Positions 51,922-61,595 are shown, counted from the first letter of the stretch. The stretch: DNA of 64,000 bases from Desulfobacula sp964636495 (GCA_964636495.1 CAZWSL010000006.1:1-64000), one strand, 5' to 3'. Notes: generated from the sequence alone by a model not told the origin. Numbers and translations are program-made.

Positions 51922-52317
51922 ATGAATGACAAAACAATAGAGTTTCAGCAGATAGACGGAGATTTAACCTCACCTGAAATTGTTCGCAAATCATTTCGTA
52001 TTCCAGTAGAAAACAGTGAAAATGTGTGGGTTGAACTGGATGGGAAAAAATACAGTGTAAAAGATATCAGCACGGGCGGCATCAATGTCTGCTTTGAAGA
52101 TCAATCTCTGTTTAGCATCAGACAAAAATTTTTTAACTGTAAACTAAATCTTTCTGATGTAACAATTGAAAAACTGAAAGGGGTGGTTGTCCATATCTCT
52201 TCAGACAGTGACCAGAGAGGTCAATGCGGTATTCAATGGATAAATACAGGAAAAGAGAGTGAGGAGAAAATTGATAAAACTGTCAGCAGAATGAAACAAG
52301 AATTTTTGACACATTAG
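51922..52317 (+). CDS. PilZ domain protein (c-di-GMP binding)
   Basis: A 131-residue protein that is almost entirely a PilZ domain. The two c-di-GMP motifs are present: RKSFR (R22 and R26, the RxxxR) and DISTGG (D48xS50xxG53). Such proteins relay c-di-GMP levels to motility, adhesion or secretion machinery. A GGTGAG site lies before the ATG. It is 30 bp upstream of a small ORF and the ParA-like gene, so it probably acts with them. Confidence 0.85.
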   Translation: MNDKTIEFQQIDGDLTSPEIVRKSFRIPVENSENVWVELDGKKYSVKDISTGGINVCFEDQSLFSIRQKFFNCKLNLSDVTIEKLKGVVVHISSDSDQRGQCGIQWINTGKESEEKIDKTVSRMKQEFLTH

Positions 52318-52347
52318 CATGAAATTTAATCAGAAAATATTGCAGCT

Positions 52348-52653
52348 ATGAATAAGAAAATAAATATTTTGGACAATATCCTTACCGACAGCGGCGATGA
52401 ACTCTCAAGCCGGGCTGAGGAACTCAATTGTCTGATTTATAAAAGTGAATCAAAACCGCAGGATAAAATTGAGATAGATAAGGATAAAAAGGTTGTACAG
52501 ATTTCAAAAAAAAATGTACTTGCCAATGTCTGGGAGGACAAATCCAAAATAAAGGTAAGGGTTTCTGTTAAGGGGAACAAAAAACTGTCTATGAAAAGAA
52601 TTGCTGAGATTGCTGTTAATGCAATACTTGAGGAATTGAGTAAGGAGGATTAG
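52348..52653 (+). CDS. small charged protein of unknown function in the PilZ-ParA cluster
   Basis: A 101-residue soluble protein, rich in Lys, Glu and Ile, with no membrane segment. Its last codon overlaps the GTG start of the ParA gene by one base, so the two are translationally coupled. No family recognised. ParA partners (ParB-like or cargo adaptors) are often small charged proteins, so an adaptor role is possible but unproven. Confidence 0.65.
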   Translation: MNKKINILDNILTDSGDELSSRAEELNCLIYKSESKPQDKIEIDKDKKVVQISKKNVLANVWEDKSKIKVRVSVKGNKKLSMKRIAEIAVNAILEELSKED

Positions 52654-53594
52654 TGGCTCTTATCATCTGTCCTAAATGTGGAAAAAAACATACAGTCAAT
52701 TTAGATATAATCAGAGCAAATACATCTTTAGGTAAAAAAATTGCTGCTCGATGCAAGGCGTGTAACCATAGATTTCCAGTTCAGCTTGAAAAACTTGCTG
52801 ATCAGGAAAAAAAGATTTCTCAAAAATCAAAACCCAGAACAAGAAAAATTTGTGTTACCTTAAGCAAGGGCGGAGTTGGAAAAACAACCACATCCGTTAA
52901 TTTAAGTGCCGGGCTGGCTCTTGCAGGATATAAAGTTCTTCTTGTGGATACGGATACTCAAGGTCAGTCTGCTTATATTCTGGGGCAGAGGACAAAAGCG
53001 GGTTTAACCGAACTGTTGACAAAAGAGCTTAAACCAAGAGAGTGTATTGTCAGAGCCAGAAAAAACCTATGGCTTCTTTCAGGCGGCAAATCACTTGCCG
53101 GGATGAAAAGGATAATTGATAAAAAGAATTTCGGTGCTGAGTGGATTCTCTCAGAAGCCATGCAGGAATTTGATAAGAAATATGATTTTGTTATCATTGA
53201 TACCGCTCCTGGATGGGATCAGTTAATTGTTAATGTCCTTTTTTATGCCACAGAAGTCCTTGTTCCGGTAGCACTGGAGATAATGCCTCTTCAGGGACTG
53301 ACAGAATTTATGAAGAGCCTTGGATCAATTCAGAAATATCGCAAGCAGATTATTTTAAAATATATTGTTCCCACTTTTATGGATACAAGGATAAAAGGTC
53401 CTAATGAGATATTTCTGAAACTCAAACAACTATATCCTGAATATATATGCGATCCAATCAGGTACAGTGAAAGTTTGAGCTCTGCCCCCTCCTATGGAAA
53501 ATCGATTTTCGAATTTGCACCCGGCAGTACAGCTTCAGCCGATTACAGAGAACTTGTCAGAACGGTAACCCTGGATAAGTCAGCCCTGGTGTAA
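52653..53594 (+). CDS. ParA-family ATPase with N-terminal zinc ribbon
   Basis: A 313-residue protein. Residues 1-45 form a zinc ribbon of MJ0042 type (C6PKC9 and C34KAC37). The ParA/MinD ATPase begins near 65 with the deviant Walker A KGGVGKTTT (72-80), then DTDTQGQSAYILG and a FVIIDTAPGWD Walker B. It ends with the usual helical part. Zinc-ribbon fusions are unusual for chromosome-partitioning ParA; together with the PilZ neighbour it may position a cell-surface or polar machine. GTG start with AAGGAGG just upstream. Confidence 0.88.
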   Translation: MALIICPKCGKKHTVNLDIIRANTSLGKKIAARCKACNHRFPVQLEKLADQEKKISQKSKPRTRKICVTLSKGGVGKTTTSVNLSAGLALAGYKVLLVDTDTQGQSAYILGQRTKAGLTELLTKELKPRECIVRARKNLWLLSGGKSLAGMKRIIDKKNFGAEWILSEAMQEFDKKYDFVIIDTAPGWDQLIVNVLFYATEVLVPVALEIMPLQGLTEFMKSLGSIQKYRKQIILKYIVPTFMDTRIKGPNEIFLKLKQLYPEYICDPIRYSESLSSAPSYGKSIFEFAPGSTASADYRELVRTVTLDKSALV

Positions 53595-53773
53595 CAGAGT
53601 GTCTGCAGGCTGTTAAAAAATGCCGGTCTTTTCAGTTTCCGCATTGAAAAAACAGATTAATCAGTGGTTATGAAGATGCATTTAAGCTCACATCCTGCAT
53701 GCCTCTGTTAAATGTTTTTTACCTTGAACTGTGAAAAAGTTTTACCATTCAGCAATCTGCCGGTTAATTGCAT

Positions 53774-54586
53774 TTATCTGATGACCCTGTGCCCATGGGT
53801 ATAGATATTGAACCTGCTATCTCTTGCAAATCCAATCATGGTCAATCCCTCCCTGTCGGCAAGTTCTACTGCACAAAGAGTTGGCGCAGCATTGGAGATA
53901 ACAACAGGAATTTCTGTTTGTATTATCTTACTGATAATTTCAAGTGACATTCTGCAGCTTAAGGTTGCAATCTTATCATGGGTATCAATGGGATTTAAAA
54001 AAGTATCACCTGCAAGTTTGTCAAGGGCATTATGTCTTCCGATATCCTCATAAAAACGTATGATTTTTTCAGGCGTGCAGAGTCCTGCACTGTGTACAGC
54101 ACCTGTTTGCTGAAAAACACCGGAATATTCCTGATGCATGGTGATCAATGAGAGTATCTGGTCATATGTGACAGTTTGATCACTATTTGAAACTGAAGAA
54201 GATTGTGCTGTTTTCTCCTTTAAAAATGTTCCACCTGAAGATCCTTTTATTTTCCGGCTTCTGTTAAACGATTCTAATCTTTTTTTTGCTTTATTGTTTA
54301 AGAATATATGACACTCTCTCTCTCTTTCTTTCATATTGATTTTCTGAATATCACTTCTTTTCTGAATAACTCCCTGGGTAAATAGAAAGCCCGCTGCAAG
54401 GGCTTCGGGATAGGTCATTGAAAATACCATCTCAAAAAAAAAATTATGGTCAATATAAATCTTCAGGATGTCTTCATTGATAATGTTATCTTCAGTTATG
54501 GTTTTTTTACGGTTTTTTATTCTGGTGATAGGAATCGTTTCCACTATTTTACTACCTGCCATTTCCGGTATATCCCCCTGTTTCAT
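53774..54586 (-). CDS. fdhD: FdhD-like formate dehydrogenase accessory protein, catalytic Cys apparently absent
   Basis: A 270-residue FdhD homologue: YPEALAAGFLFTQGVI, TGAVHSAGLC, EDIGRHNALDKLAGD, RMSLEII and NAAPTLCAVELA are family motifs. FdhD moves sulfur from IscS to the molybdenum cofactor of formate dehydrogenases through a Cys loop (in Escherichia coli a Cys pair near residue 121). At that place this protein has KGSSGGTF (residues 114-121) without any cysteine. It may be a non-sulfurating paralogue, or use another Cys. Formate dehydrogenase is not in the window. Confidence 0.85.
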   Translation of the reverse strand: MKQGDIPEMAGSKIVETIPITRIKNRKKTITEDNIINEDILKIYIDHNFFFEMVFSMTYPEALAAGFLFTQGVIQKRSDIQKINMKERERECHIFLNNKAKKRLESFNRSRKIKGSSGGTFLKEKTAQSSSVSNSDQTVTYDQILSLITMHQEYSGVFQQTGAVHSAGLCTPEKIIRFYEDIGRHNALDKLAGDTFLNPIDTHDKIATLSCRMSLEIISKIIQTEIPVVISNAAPTLCAVELADREGLTMIGFARDSRFNIYTHGHRVIR

Positions 54587-54687
54587 AAAAGTCTTGATTC
54601 AGCCTTTGCAATAACAGATCAGACTGGTTCATGTACTGCTGGAAATTTAAAAGAGATGGTATTTTTCAAACGTCTGCAGGATCTGGA

Positions 54688-55371
54688 TTATAACAGTACA
54701 GGATCAGCCTGGTAACTGGTAATATAGTAGTTACCATTTTTTTCAAAAAATATCACTCCGTCAAGATATCCCACATCTCCCGCAGTCTCATGTCTGAGAT
54801 TCAATTTAAACTCTTTAACACAAAAAATACTCCAGTCGTGGGATATGCAGAGGGAAATCTGCTTGTCATTAAGGGTTTTGATCTGTCTGATCATGAAATC
54901 ACATAAATTATCAGACGTTTTTTCAGGATCTTCAATAATATTTTCATCTATTTTTTTGTCAAACCAGTTCCTTAAAAAAGGGTTGGTCTGCTGCTTTCTG
55001 ACAAGATCAAGGGTCTTTGGGACATCTTTGATAAAAAGAGGTCCAAGTATATCATCTATACCATTATGGTCGAGTTGTATTTTATTCTGTTTTGTATATC
55101 CCTTGTCAATTAAATATGCAGTTTCAATACACCTTCCAATAAAGCTTGAACATAATCTCGGTACAGGATTTGATCGAAGCTGCAAACCAAAATCAAATGC
55201 AAAATCCTTCCCCTGTTCTGTTAACCCCATAAACGCTTCCGGCTGTATCTCTTTAGAAAAATATCTGTCAGAGTGGCGTATAAGAACACTTATTCTGCTT
55301 ACACCTGAGTCAAGTGTCCTGTTGATTGTTTCAATAGTCTCTTGTGTTTTTACTTCATATTTCAATGTCAT
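54688..55371 (-). CDS. histidine phosphatase superfamily protein
   Basis: A 227-residue phosphoglycerate-mutase-like protein with the catalytic RHSD motif (R32-H33), CSSFIGRCIETAYLI after the second strand and a C-terminal CISHDWS containing the second His. The third position of the motif is Ser where Gly is usual. Substrate unknown. It is 101 bp upstream of fdhD on the same strand and divergent from arginase. Confidence 0.82.
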   Translation of the reverse strand: MTLKYEVKTQETIETINRTLDSGVSRISVLIRHSDRYFSKEIQPEAFMGLTEQGKDFAFDFGLQLRSNPVPRLCSSFIGRCIETAYLIDKGYTKQNKIQLDHNGIDDILGPLFIKDVPKTLDLVRKQQTNPFLRNWFDKKIDENIIEDPEKTSDNLCDFMIRQIKTLNDKQISLCISHDWSIFCVKEFKLNLRHETAGDVGYLDGVIFFEKNGNYYITSYQADPVLL

Positions 55372-55578
55372 GTGTTTTTTTTATTCCTTTCGGCATCTAT
55401 TGATATCTTTTTATTGAATAGTTTTCATACTCTATGCTATATGAGCTGTCAAGCTTGAGGTATATTGATCTGAACATTTGCCATGTTTCAACTTAAAAAG
55501 TTTAATTATCAAAGAGGTGAATATCAATTCTATCAAGCAATTGACCCGCTTATTGATACACGAAAAGGAAAAATCCAT

Positions 55579-56484
55579 ATGAAAAAAAAGATAAGTATCA
55601 TAGGCATTCCCATGGACTTCGGACAACTGCTCAGAGGTGTTGATATGGGACCTGCTGCTATAAGATATACCGGTTTAATTCCACAGCTCAGGGCTCTCGG
55701 GCATGACGTTGTGGATAAAGGAGATATCAATGTTCCGGTCAGGGATGATGATGCCGGCAGTTATCCAGATAAAAAAAAAGACAATAAGTATTTAGAAGAG
55801 ATTACCCAGATCTGTGAGTCAATATATAAGACTGGCAGAGAAGTTGTGAAGAGCGGTGGATTCCCGCTGTTTTTAGGTGGTGATCACTCGATTTCAATTG
55901 GAACGGTTGCAGCCGTAACAGATACCACCCCGATAGGTTTAGTCTGGATTGATGCCCACGGGGATTTTAATACACCAGAGACGTCACCCTCGGGAAATAT
56001 TCATGGTATGCCGCTTGCCACTCTAACTGGTGAAGGGTATCATTCTCTTGTCAATGTCGGAAGAAAAGGTGCGAAAATTGATCCATGCAATGTGGTTTTA
56101 ATTTCTCAAAGGGATCTTGATGTAAATGAGAAGCAGAGAATTAAAAATTCCGGTATAACTGTATTTACCATGAGAGATATTGATGAACAGGGTATCAGCG
56201 CCATTGCAAAGAAAACAATGATGAAATTTGTTCATCTGGACAAAGTCCATCTTACCATTGATATGGATGCCCTTGACCCTGTTGAAGCACCAGGTGTTGG
56301 AACACCTGTCCCAGGCGGGCTCTCCTATCGGGAAGCACACCTCTTAATGGAAGTTTTTGCTGATTCAGGTAAAATTGGTTCAATGGATCTTGTTGAAATC
56401 AATCCGATTCTTGATATTTCCAATAAAACATCGGAACTTGCTGTGGAGTTAATACTTTCAGCTCTCGGGAAGAGTATTCTCTGA
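55579..56484 (+). CDS. rocF: arginase
   Basis: Hydrolyses arginine to ornithine and urea. The manganese-binding motifs are all present: GGDHSISIGT, DAHGDFNTPE and DMDALDP, followed by GLSYREAHLLM. I chose the ATG at 55579 (301 residues, MKKKISIIGIPMDFGQ, the usual family start) over the ATG at 55483, because AAGGA lies about 10 nt upstream and the extra 32 residues are not family-like. Agmatinase is a near relative; the SPSGNIHGMPLATLTG segment fits arginase. It sits between a phosphatase and a helicase with no urease gene nearby. Confidence 0.92.
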   Translation: MKKKISIIGIPMDFGQLLRGVDMGPAAIRYTGLIPQLRALGHDVVDKGDINVPVRDDDAGSYPDKKKDNKYLEEITQICESIYKTGREVVKSGGFPLFLGGDHSISIGTVAAVTDTTPIGLVWIDAHGDFNTPETSPSGNIHGMPLATLTGEGYHSLVNVGRKGAKIDPCNVVLISQRDLDVNEKQRIKNSGITVFTMRDIDEQGISAIAKKTMMKFVHLDKVHLTIDMDALDPVEAPGVGTPVPGGLSYREAHLLMEVFADSGKIGSMDLVEINPILDISNKTSELAVELILSALGKSIL

Positions 56485-56533
56485 ATACTATTCTGTCCAT
56501 TCAATACGTATCGAATATGACAAAACCTGTATA

Positions 56534-59455
56534 ATGAATAATACGCTTGATGAATATATCAGTTCCCTTAAAAATTACAAAGGGTTTGCTGGAGACATAG
56601 TATGCCACAGGACTATTCAAGAGCAAAAAGGGGATGTTGGTGACAGCAGTTTTAAACTGAGTGATAATCTATCTTTTCTGCTTAAGGTTTCTGGAATAAA
56701 AGAGCTCTACAGCCATCAGAAAAAAGCGCTGGAAATGATTTTCAATGGGAGTCACACTGTAATAGCAACACCGACTTCCAGTGGAAAAAGTCTTATATAC
56801 AATCTGCCTGTGGTGGATACCATTATCCGGTTTCCACAATCCAGCGTCCTCTATCTTTTCCCCTTAAAAGCACTTGCCAGGGATCAACTGGAAACAGTTC
56901 AGAAACTTCTCTCAGCCGCTCAGATACAAAATCGATCAGGGGATAAATTTACAGCTGCTGTATATGACGGCGATCTCACGGCCCATCAAAAGAAAAAGCT
57001 GAGAAATAATACACCCAATATCCTATTATCAAATCCTGAAATGCTTCATCTTTCAATGCTGGCACATCATCATCTATGGGAAGTGTTTTTTAAAAATTTA
57101 AAATATGTTGTTATTGATGAAGTTCATACTTACCGGGGAGTAATGGGTTCCAATATGGCATGGGTATTTCAGAGACTTAAGAGAATATGCCATTTTTACG
57201 GGTCACACCCTCAGTTTGTTTTCTGCTCTGCTACAATTGCCAATCCTGAATCCCTTGCTCGTAAACTTACAGATCTTGACGTAAAGGCTGTAACGGAATC
57301 CGGATCTCCTGCCGGTAAAAAAGAGATTATTTTAATGCGTGGTCTGGAAGGTGCTGCAAAAACAGCCATTACACTGATTCATGCAGCTGTTCACAGGAAT
57401 CTGAGATCTATCTGCTACACGCAGTCAAGGAAAATTACTGAACTGATAGCAATATGGGCTTCCCAGAAGGCAGGCCCATTTGCTGACAGGATAACGGCCT
57501 ACAGGGCAGGTTTTCTACCGGAAGAGCGACGCTTGATTGAAAAACAGCTCAGCATTGGAGAACTTCTTTCAGTCGTATCCACCAGCGCTCTTGAACTCGG
57601 TATTGATATCGGCAACCTTGACCTCTGTATCCTGGTGGGATATCCCGGAACAATCATGTCAACCTGGCAGAGAGCCGGCCGTGCAGGAAGGGGAGGCAAT
57701 AATTCAGCTTTGATATTGATTGCCCATGAAGATGCTCTGGATCAATATTTTATTAATCATCCAGATGTTTTTTTCAGTATGCCTCCTGAAAAGGCGATTA
57801 TCAATCCTGATAATCCATTTATCCTGAAAAAGCATCTTGAATGTGCAGCCGCTGAATTAAGGCTTGTGAAAACAGAAACGGTTCTAAAGAAAAAAAATAT
57901 TCAGAAAACCTTAAGAAAACTTGAGTATTCAGGCAGGATTTTAAAAAGTTTTAAAGGTGACATCTGGTATGCTTCCAGAAAAGCACCCCACAGAGATGTA
58001 AATTTAAGAGGAACAGGAAAGAGTATTCCCATTCTTCTTGAAAAAACAAAACAGAGTCTTGGAGAAATTGATAAACACAGATCCTATTTTGAAACCCATG
58101 AAGGAGCGGTCTATCTGCACAGAGGAAAATCCTATGTTATTACACTGTTTGACCCTGAAAAAGAGATTATCCATGCAAAAAGAGAAGATGTTCACTATTT
58201 TACCAGGGCTCGTTCCTCAAAAAACACTCGGATAATAAAACAGCTGGATTCATGTACAGTCAACGGTACCAGAGTCGGATTCGGCCTGTTAAAAGTAACT
58301 GAGAGGATCACTGGATATGATAAAAAGCTTGTTTCCAGCCAGAAATCAATCGGTATCATACCTCTGGATCTGCCGGAAATTGAATTTGAAACCCAGGGAC
58401 TCTGGATAGAGATAGCAGATTTTATCAGGGAGAAGATAGAAGTGGAGATGATGCACTTCATGGGAGGTATTCATGCCCTTGAGCATGCTGCAATAGGTAT
58501 TATGCCGCTGCTGGTAATGACAGATAGAAATGATCTTGGAGGCGTAAGCATACCGTTTCATCCCCAGACAGGCAAGGCTGCTGTTTTTATCTATGACGGC
58601 GCACCAGGAGGCATTGGCCTGACAAAACAGGCGTTTGACAATGCACAGGAACTGATTGAAAGAACTTTTGATGCTGTCAACTCGTGCCATTGTGAAACCG
58701 GCTGTCCTGCATGTGTGCACTCCCCGAAATGCGGTTCTGGAAATCGACCTGTTGATAAGGCATCTGCTTTAAAAATTCTTGATATGATTTTAAACAGATG
58801 TGGGAAATACAATTTTACTGAAACCACAGCAGATAAAAATTATAAAATAATCCAGGACCCTGCGCATAATCTTCTGTCTGAAAAAATTTCCAGCTATGAA
58901 ACAGACAAGCCTGAGGAAAAAAATATCAGATATGCTGTTCTTGATATAGAAACAAGGAGGTCAGCAAAAGAGGTAGGAGGGTGGAACAAAGCAGAAAAAA
59001 TGGGAGTGAGCTGTGTTGTGGTTTATGATTCTGAATCAGATGAATACCGGGAATATCTCCAGAGTGATATTCCCGAACTTTACAGGGATTTGTTAACCTT
59101 TGATCTGATTATCGGTTTCAATATTATCCGTTTTGACTATAAAGTCCTTTCCGGGTTGAATAGTTTTGATTTTTATTCGCTCCCCACTCTCGATATCCTG
59201 ATAAAAATCCACGAAAGACTTGGTTACAGGCTTTCTTTAGATCATCTGACAACCCATACCCTTGGAACCGGCAAAAGTGCAGATGGGCTGACGGCGCTTA
59301 AATGGTGGAAAGAGGGTAAACTTGACAAGATAATCAAATACTGCAGGCAGGATGTAAAAGTTACAAGGGATTTATACCGTTATGGAAAAAAAAATGGGTT
59401 TCTGGTATTTAAAAATAAAGCCGGAAACAGGGTAAGGGTTCCTGTTGAGTGGTAG
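56534..59455 (+). CDS. DEAD/DEAH helicase (MrfA-like) fused to a DEDD 3'-5' exonuclease (MrfB-like)
   Basis: A 973-residue protein. The helicase core has Walker A TPTSSGKS (79-86), DEVH at D195 and the RecA2 region with STSALELGIDIG and QRAGRAGRGG. A DUF1998-type zinc domain carries C718HC-x3-C-x2-C and a further Cys at 733. After a linker, residues about 800-965 form an RNase-H-fold exonuclease: D804IET, GFNIIRFDYKVL and YCRQDV provide the DEDD carboxylates. In Bacillus subtilis helicase MrfA and exonuclease MrfB are separate proteins of one mitomycin-C repair pathway; here both functions are in one chain. Confidence 0.88.
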   Translation: MNNTLDEYISSLKNYKGFAGDIVCHRTIQEQKGDVGDSSFKLSDNLSFLLKVSGIKELYSHQKKALEMIFNGSHTVIATPTSSGKSLIYNLPVVDTIIRFPQSSVLYLFPLKALARDQLETVQKLLSAAQIQNRSGDKFTAAVYDGDLTAHQKKKLRNNTPNILLSNPEMLHLSMLAHHHLWEVFFKNLKYVVIDEVHTYRGVMGSNMAWVFQRLKRICHFYGSHPQFVFCSATIANPESLARKLTDLDVKAVTESGSPAGKKEIILMRGLEGAAKTAITLIHAAVHRNLRSICYTQSRKITELIAIWASQKAGPFADRITAYRAGFLPEERRLIEKQLSIGELLSVVSTSALELGIDIGNLDLCILVGYPGTIMSTWQRAGRAGRGGNNSALILIAHEDALDQYFINHPDVFFSMPPEKAIINPDNPFILKKHLECAAAELRLVKTETVLKKKNIQKTLRKLEYSGRILKSFKGDIWYASRKAPHRDVNLRGTGKSIPILLEKTKQSLGEIDKHRSYFETHEGAVYLHRGKSYVITLFDPEKEIIHAKREDVHYFTRARSSKNTRIIKQLDSCTVNGTRVGFGLLKVTERITGYDKKLVSSQKSIGIIPLDLPEIEFETQGLWIEIADFIREKIEVEMMHFMGGIHALEHAAIGIMPLLVMTDRNDLGGVSIPFHPQTGKAAVFIYDGAPGGIGLTKQAFDNAQELIERTFDAVNSCHCETGCPACVHSPKCGSGNRPVDKASALKILDMILNRCGKYNFTETTADKNYKIIQDPAHNLLSEKISSYETDKPEEKNIRYAVLDIETRRSAKEVGGWNKAEKMGVSCVVVYDSESDEYREYLQSDIPELYRDLLTFDLIIGFNIIRFDYKVLSGLNSFDFYSLPTLDILIKIHERLGYRLSLDHLTTHTLGTGKSADGLTALKWWKEGKLDKIIKYCRQDVKVTRDLYRYGKKNGFLVFKNKAGNRVRVPVEW

Positions 59456-59462
59456 AGTGAGA

Positions 59463-61022
59463 CTATTTCAATTTAAAAATATTTTTATAAAGAGTAAGAA
59501 TTTCTTCAATTTTCAACAGATGTCCTGTGAGATAAAAAAGAGCAAGAAATTCAATCCCAACGATAGAGGCAATGGTCAGTGCACCTGAAAAGTGTGATGG
59601 ATTAAAAATATTTTCCAATCCTGATTTTGTCATAAAAAGAAAAAAACCGATTGAAATGCTCACAGGTATCATTTTTATAAAAAAGAGATAAACCTCTTTT
59701 CTATCCACGTTTCTACTCTTTTTGCTCCAGCATTCAAACAGAATGAATGCCTGGATAACCACAGACAAGGAAAGGCCTGCTGCCACACCCTTTGCCCCGG
59801 ATATAATCATCAGAAAGTAGATTGCCGGAAGGGTTAAAATTACAGACACTGTTGTGAAAAAAGCAGGAAAAAGTGTGTTCTGGGTTGCATAAAACCCCCT
59901 TGAAACAAGATTCTGAGCTGAAAAAGCAAAAGCGCCTGCCATGAAATAAGGCAGAATACCTGCAGTAACTACGGTTGCCTGATAATTAAACTGCCCTCTC
60001 TGAAACAACAGGGTTATAATTTCATGACTTAAAACCATAAAAAGAGTGGAAACCGGGATGACAAGAAAGATGAATTTCAACGTTTTATTTAAAAGTGTGT
60101 TTAATTGTGCAATATTGCCCTGCTGGGCAAGTTTTGCCATAAAAGGATATGAAGCAACTCCAACAGCCTGGCCAAAAAGCCCCACAAGTATAAACATGAC
60201 TCGAAGGGCATAGTTCATAGCGGCAATACGGCCTTCATCAAGATAGGAACCAAAAAATTTCAGGATGATTTCCGTTGAAAATGTCATGGTAAGCCCAATC
60301 ATCAAGGGAAGGGTAAGCTTGACATATTTAATTAAATCAGGATGGGAAAAGCTTATCATGAGATGATATGTTATCCCTGTTTTTCTTGCTCCAGCTATCT
60401 GGATTGCGAAATTTCCTATAAATGCCCCTGCAAGCACTCCCCAGGCAAATCCCTCCATCCCTATGAATGGTCCGAGAATTAACCCACCGCAGATAATTGA
60501 AATATTATAGATTAATGGTGCAAGGGCAGGGATGAAAAATTTTTCTTCTGCAAATTGTACTGCCATGAAAAGACCTCCGCAAAAGAAAAAGAACTGTGCA
60601 GGTATAATAATTCTGGTCATTTTTACGGCAAGAGCAAAAGTGGCAGGATCATCAATCCCCGGGGCAAAAACATGTACCAGTTCCTCTGTCCATATCAGTG
60701 CGGCAGTGATAAAGCATAAAAGCAGCAGACCAAAAGAATTGATTATAATGGAAAATATCCTGTATCCTTCTGTTTTTCTGCCTGAAGCAAGATAATGGCT
60801 GAAAATGGGGATAAATGTTACAGAGAGAAACCCGCTTGCAACAATATGATTCAGTATTTCTGGAATGATAAATGCAATCTGATACGCATCAACTCCGCTT
60901 TCTATACCGCCAAAGCCTGCAATTGCCATTTCACGGAAAACACCTATCACTCTGCTGGCAAAAACCGAAGCCATCATGATAAAGGATGCAACACCTATTT
61001 TTTTAAATATTGTTTTATTCAT
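59463..61022 (-). CDS. murJ: lipid II flippase MurJ
   Basis: A polytopic protein of the MVF family with about 14 hydrophobic segments in 519 residues; it moves lipid II across the inner membrane for peptidoglycan synthesis. The start has the classical SFIMMASVFASRVIGVFREM, and FGAxx-type internal charged motifs such as AEEKFFIPALAPLIYN and NFAIQIAGARKTG are present. Length and pattern match. Gene is single and convergent with the helicase gene. Confidence 0.93.
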   Translation of the reverse strand: MNKTIFKKIGVASFIMMASVFASRVIGVFREMAIAGFGGIESGVDAYQIAFIIPEILNHIVASGFLSVTFIPIFSHYLASGRKTEGYRIFSIIINSFGLLLLCFITAALIWTEELVHVFAPGIDDPATFALAVKMTRIIIPAQFFFFCGGLFMAVQFAEEKFFIPALAPLIYNISIICGGLILGPFIGMEGFAWGVLAGAFIGNFAIQIAGARKTGITYHLMISFSHPDLIKYVKLTLPLMIGLTMTFSTEIILKFFGSYLDEGRIAAMNYALRVMFILVGLFGQAVGVASYPFMAKLAQQGNIAQLNTLLNKTLKFIFLVIPVSTLFMVLSHEIITLLFQRGQFNYQATVVTAGILPYFMAGAFAFSAQNLVSRGFYATQNTLFPAFFTTVSVILTLPAIYFLMIISGAKGVAAGLSLSVVIQAFILFECWSKKSRNVDRKEVYLFFIKMIPVSISIGFFLFMTKSGLENIFNPSHFSGALTIASIVGIEFLALFYLTGHLLKIEEILTLYKNIFKLK

Positions 61023-61226
61023 TGTAAATGTTGAATATGTATCTAAAAGATTCTCTGGAGAGGATTTACCATAAAGATAGTTTTAATTAAAGGAGAATGT
61101 TGAATTGTTCAGGACCGGAAAATTATAAATTATTCCTGAATAAAGATTGTAAATTTTCAGTCATACCTGATAAAATTGTTTGACTTGAATAATAGAGAGA
61201 GAATATATTAGCGTGCAGTGTGCAGC

Positions 61227-61280
61227 GGTAAAACCAATATAAAGATCCATAAAGATCTCATAAACTGAATTGGTTTTACC
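61227..61280 (+). other. strong nested hairpin, leader structure or terminator upstream of a small membrane-protein gene
   Basis: GGTAAAACCAAT pairs perfectly over 12 bp with ATTGGTTTTACC; the 30-nt loop contains a smaller AGATC/GATCT stem. The 3' arm is followed by TTTTATT and the next gene starts 33 nt later. It could end a short RNA coming from upstream, or be an attenuator or processing site in the leader of the small gene. Confidence 0.65.
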
Positions 61281-61313
61281 TTTTATTGTGGTGATAACTG
61301 TAACAGGGATGAT

Positions 61314-61595
61314 ATGATAACAAAACTTTGGATAGTGACATTGCTTGGAGGTGTTGTTCTCGGTATTTTTACCACTGTAGCTCTTTTCATGGGTAGAAAT
61401 TTTTTCTGGGTGGATTTAACAATTGCAAAAATAATTGGGGATGAAAAAAGTGAGCGTATTGTCGGGGTGATCAATTCTGTAGAAGTCCAGGATTTCTTCT
61501 CTTTTGCACTCTATGAACTGCCTCTGTTCTGGTCTATTATTTTTCTTGGAGTTGTTTTATTTATTATAAGCTTTTTTGTTAAAAATTATAATTGA
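61314..61595 (+). CDS. small two-helix membrane protein of unknown function
   Basis: A 93-residue protein with a hydrophobic segment at about 6-26, a polar middle containing FWVDLTIAKIIGDEKSERIVGV and a second hydrophobic segment at about 68-88. The ATG follows AGGGATGAT at a normal distance. It lies 72 bp before the M48 peptidase gene. I recognise no family. The hairpin upstream hints at its own regulation. Confidence 0.6.
   Translation: MITKLWIVTLLGGVVLGIFTTVALFMGRNFFWVDLTIAKIIGDEKSERIVGVINSVEVQDFFSFALYELPLFWSIIFLGVVLFIISFFVKNYN

Noticed and set aside
53620..53660. AATGC/GCATT pairing between the ParA and fdhD genes as a terminator
   Set aside because: Only five pairs with a long loop; too weak.
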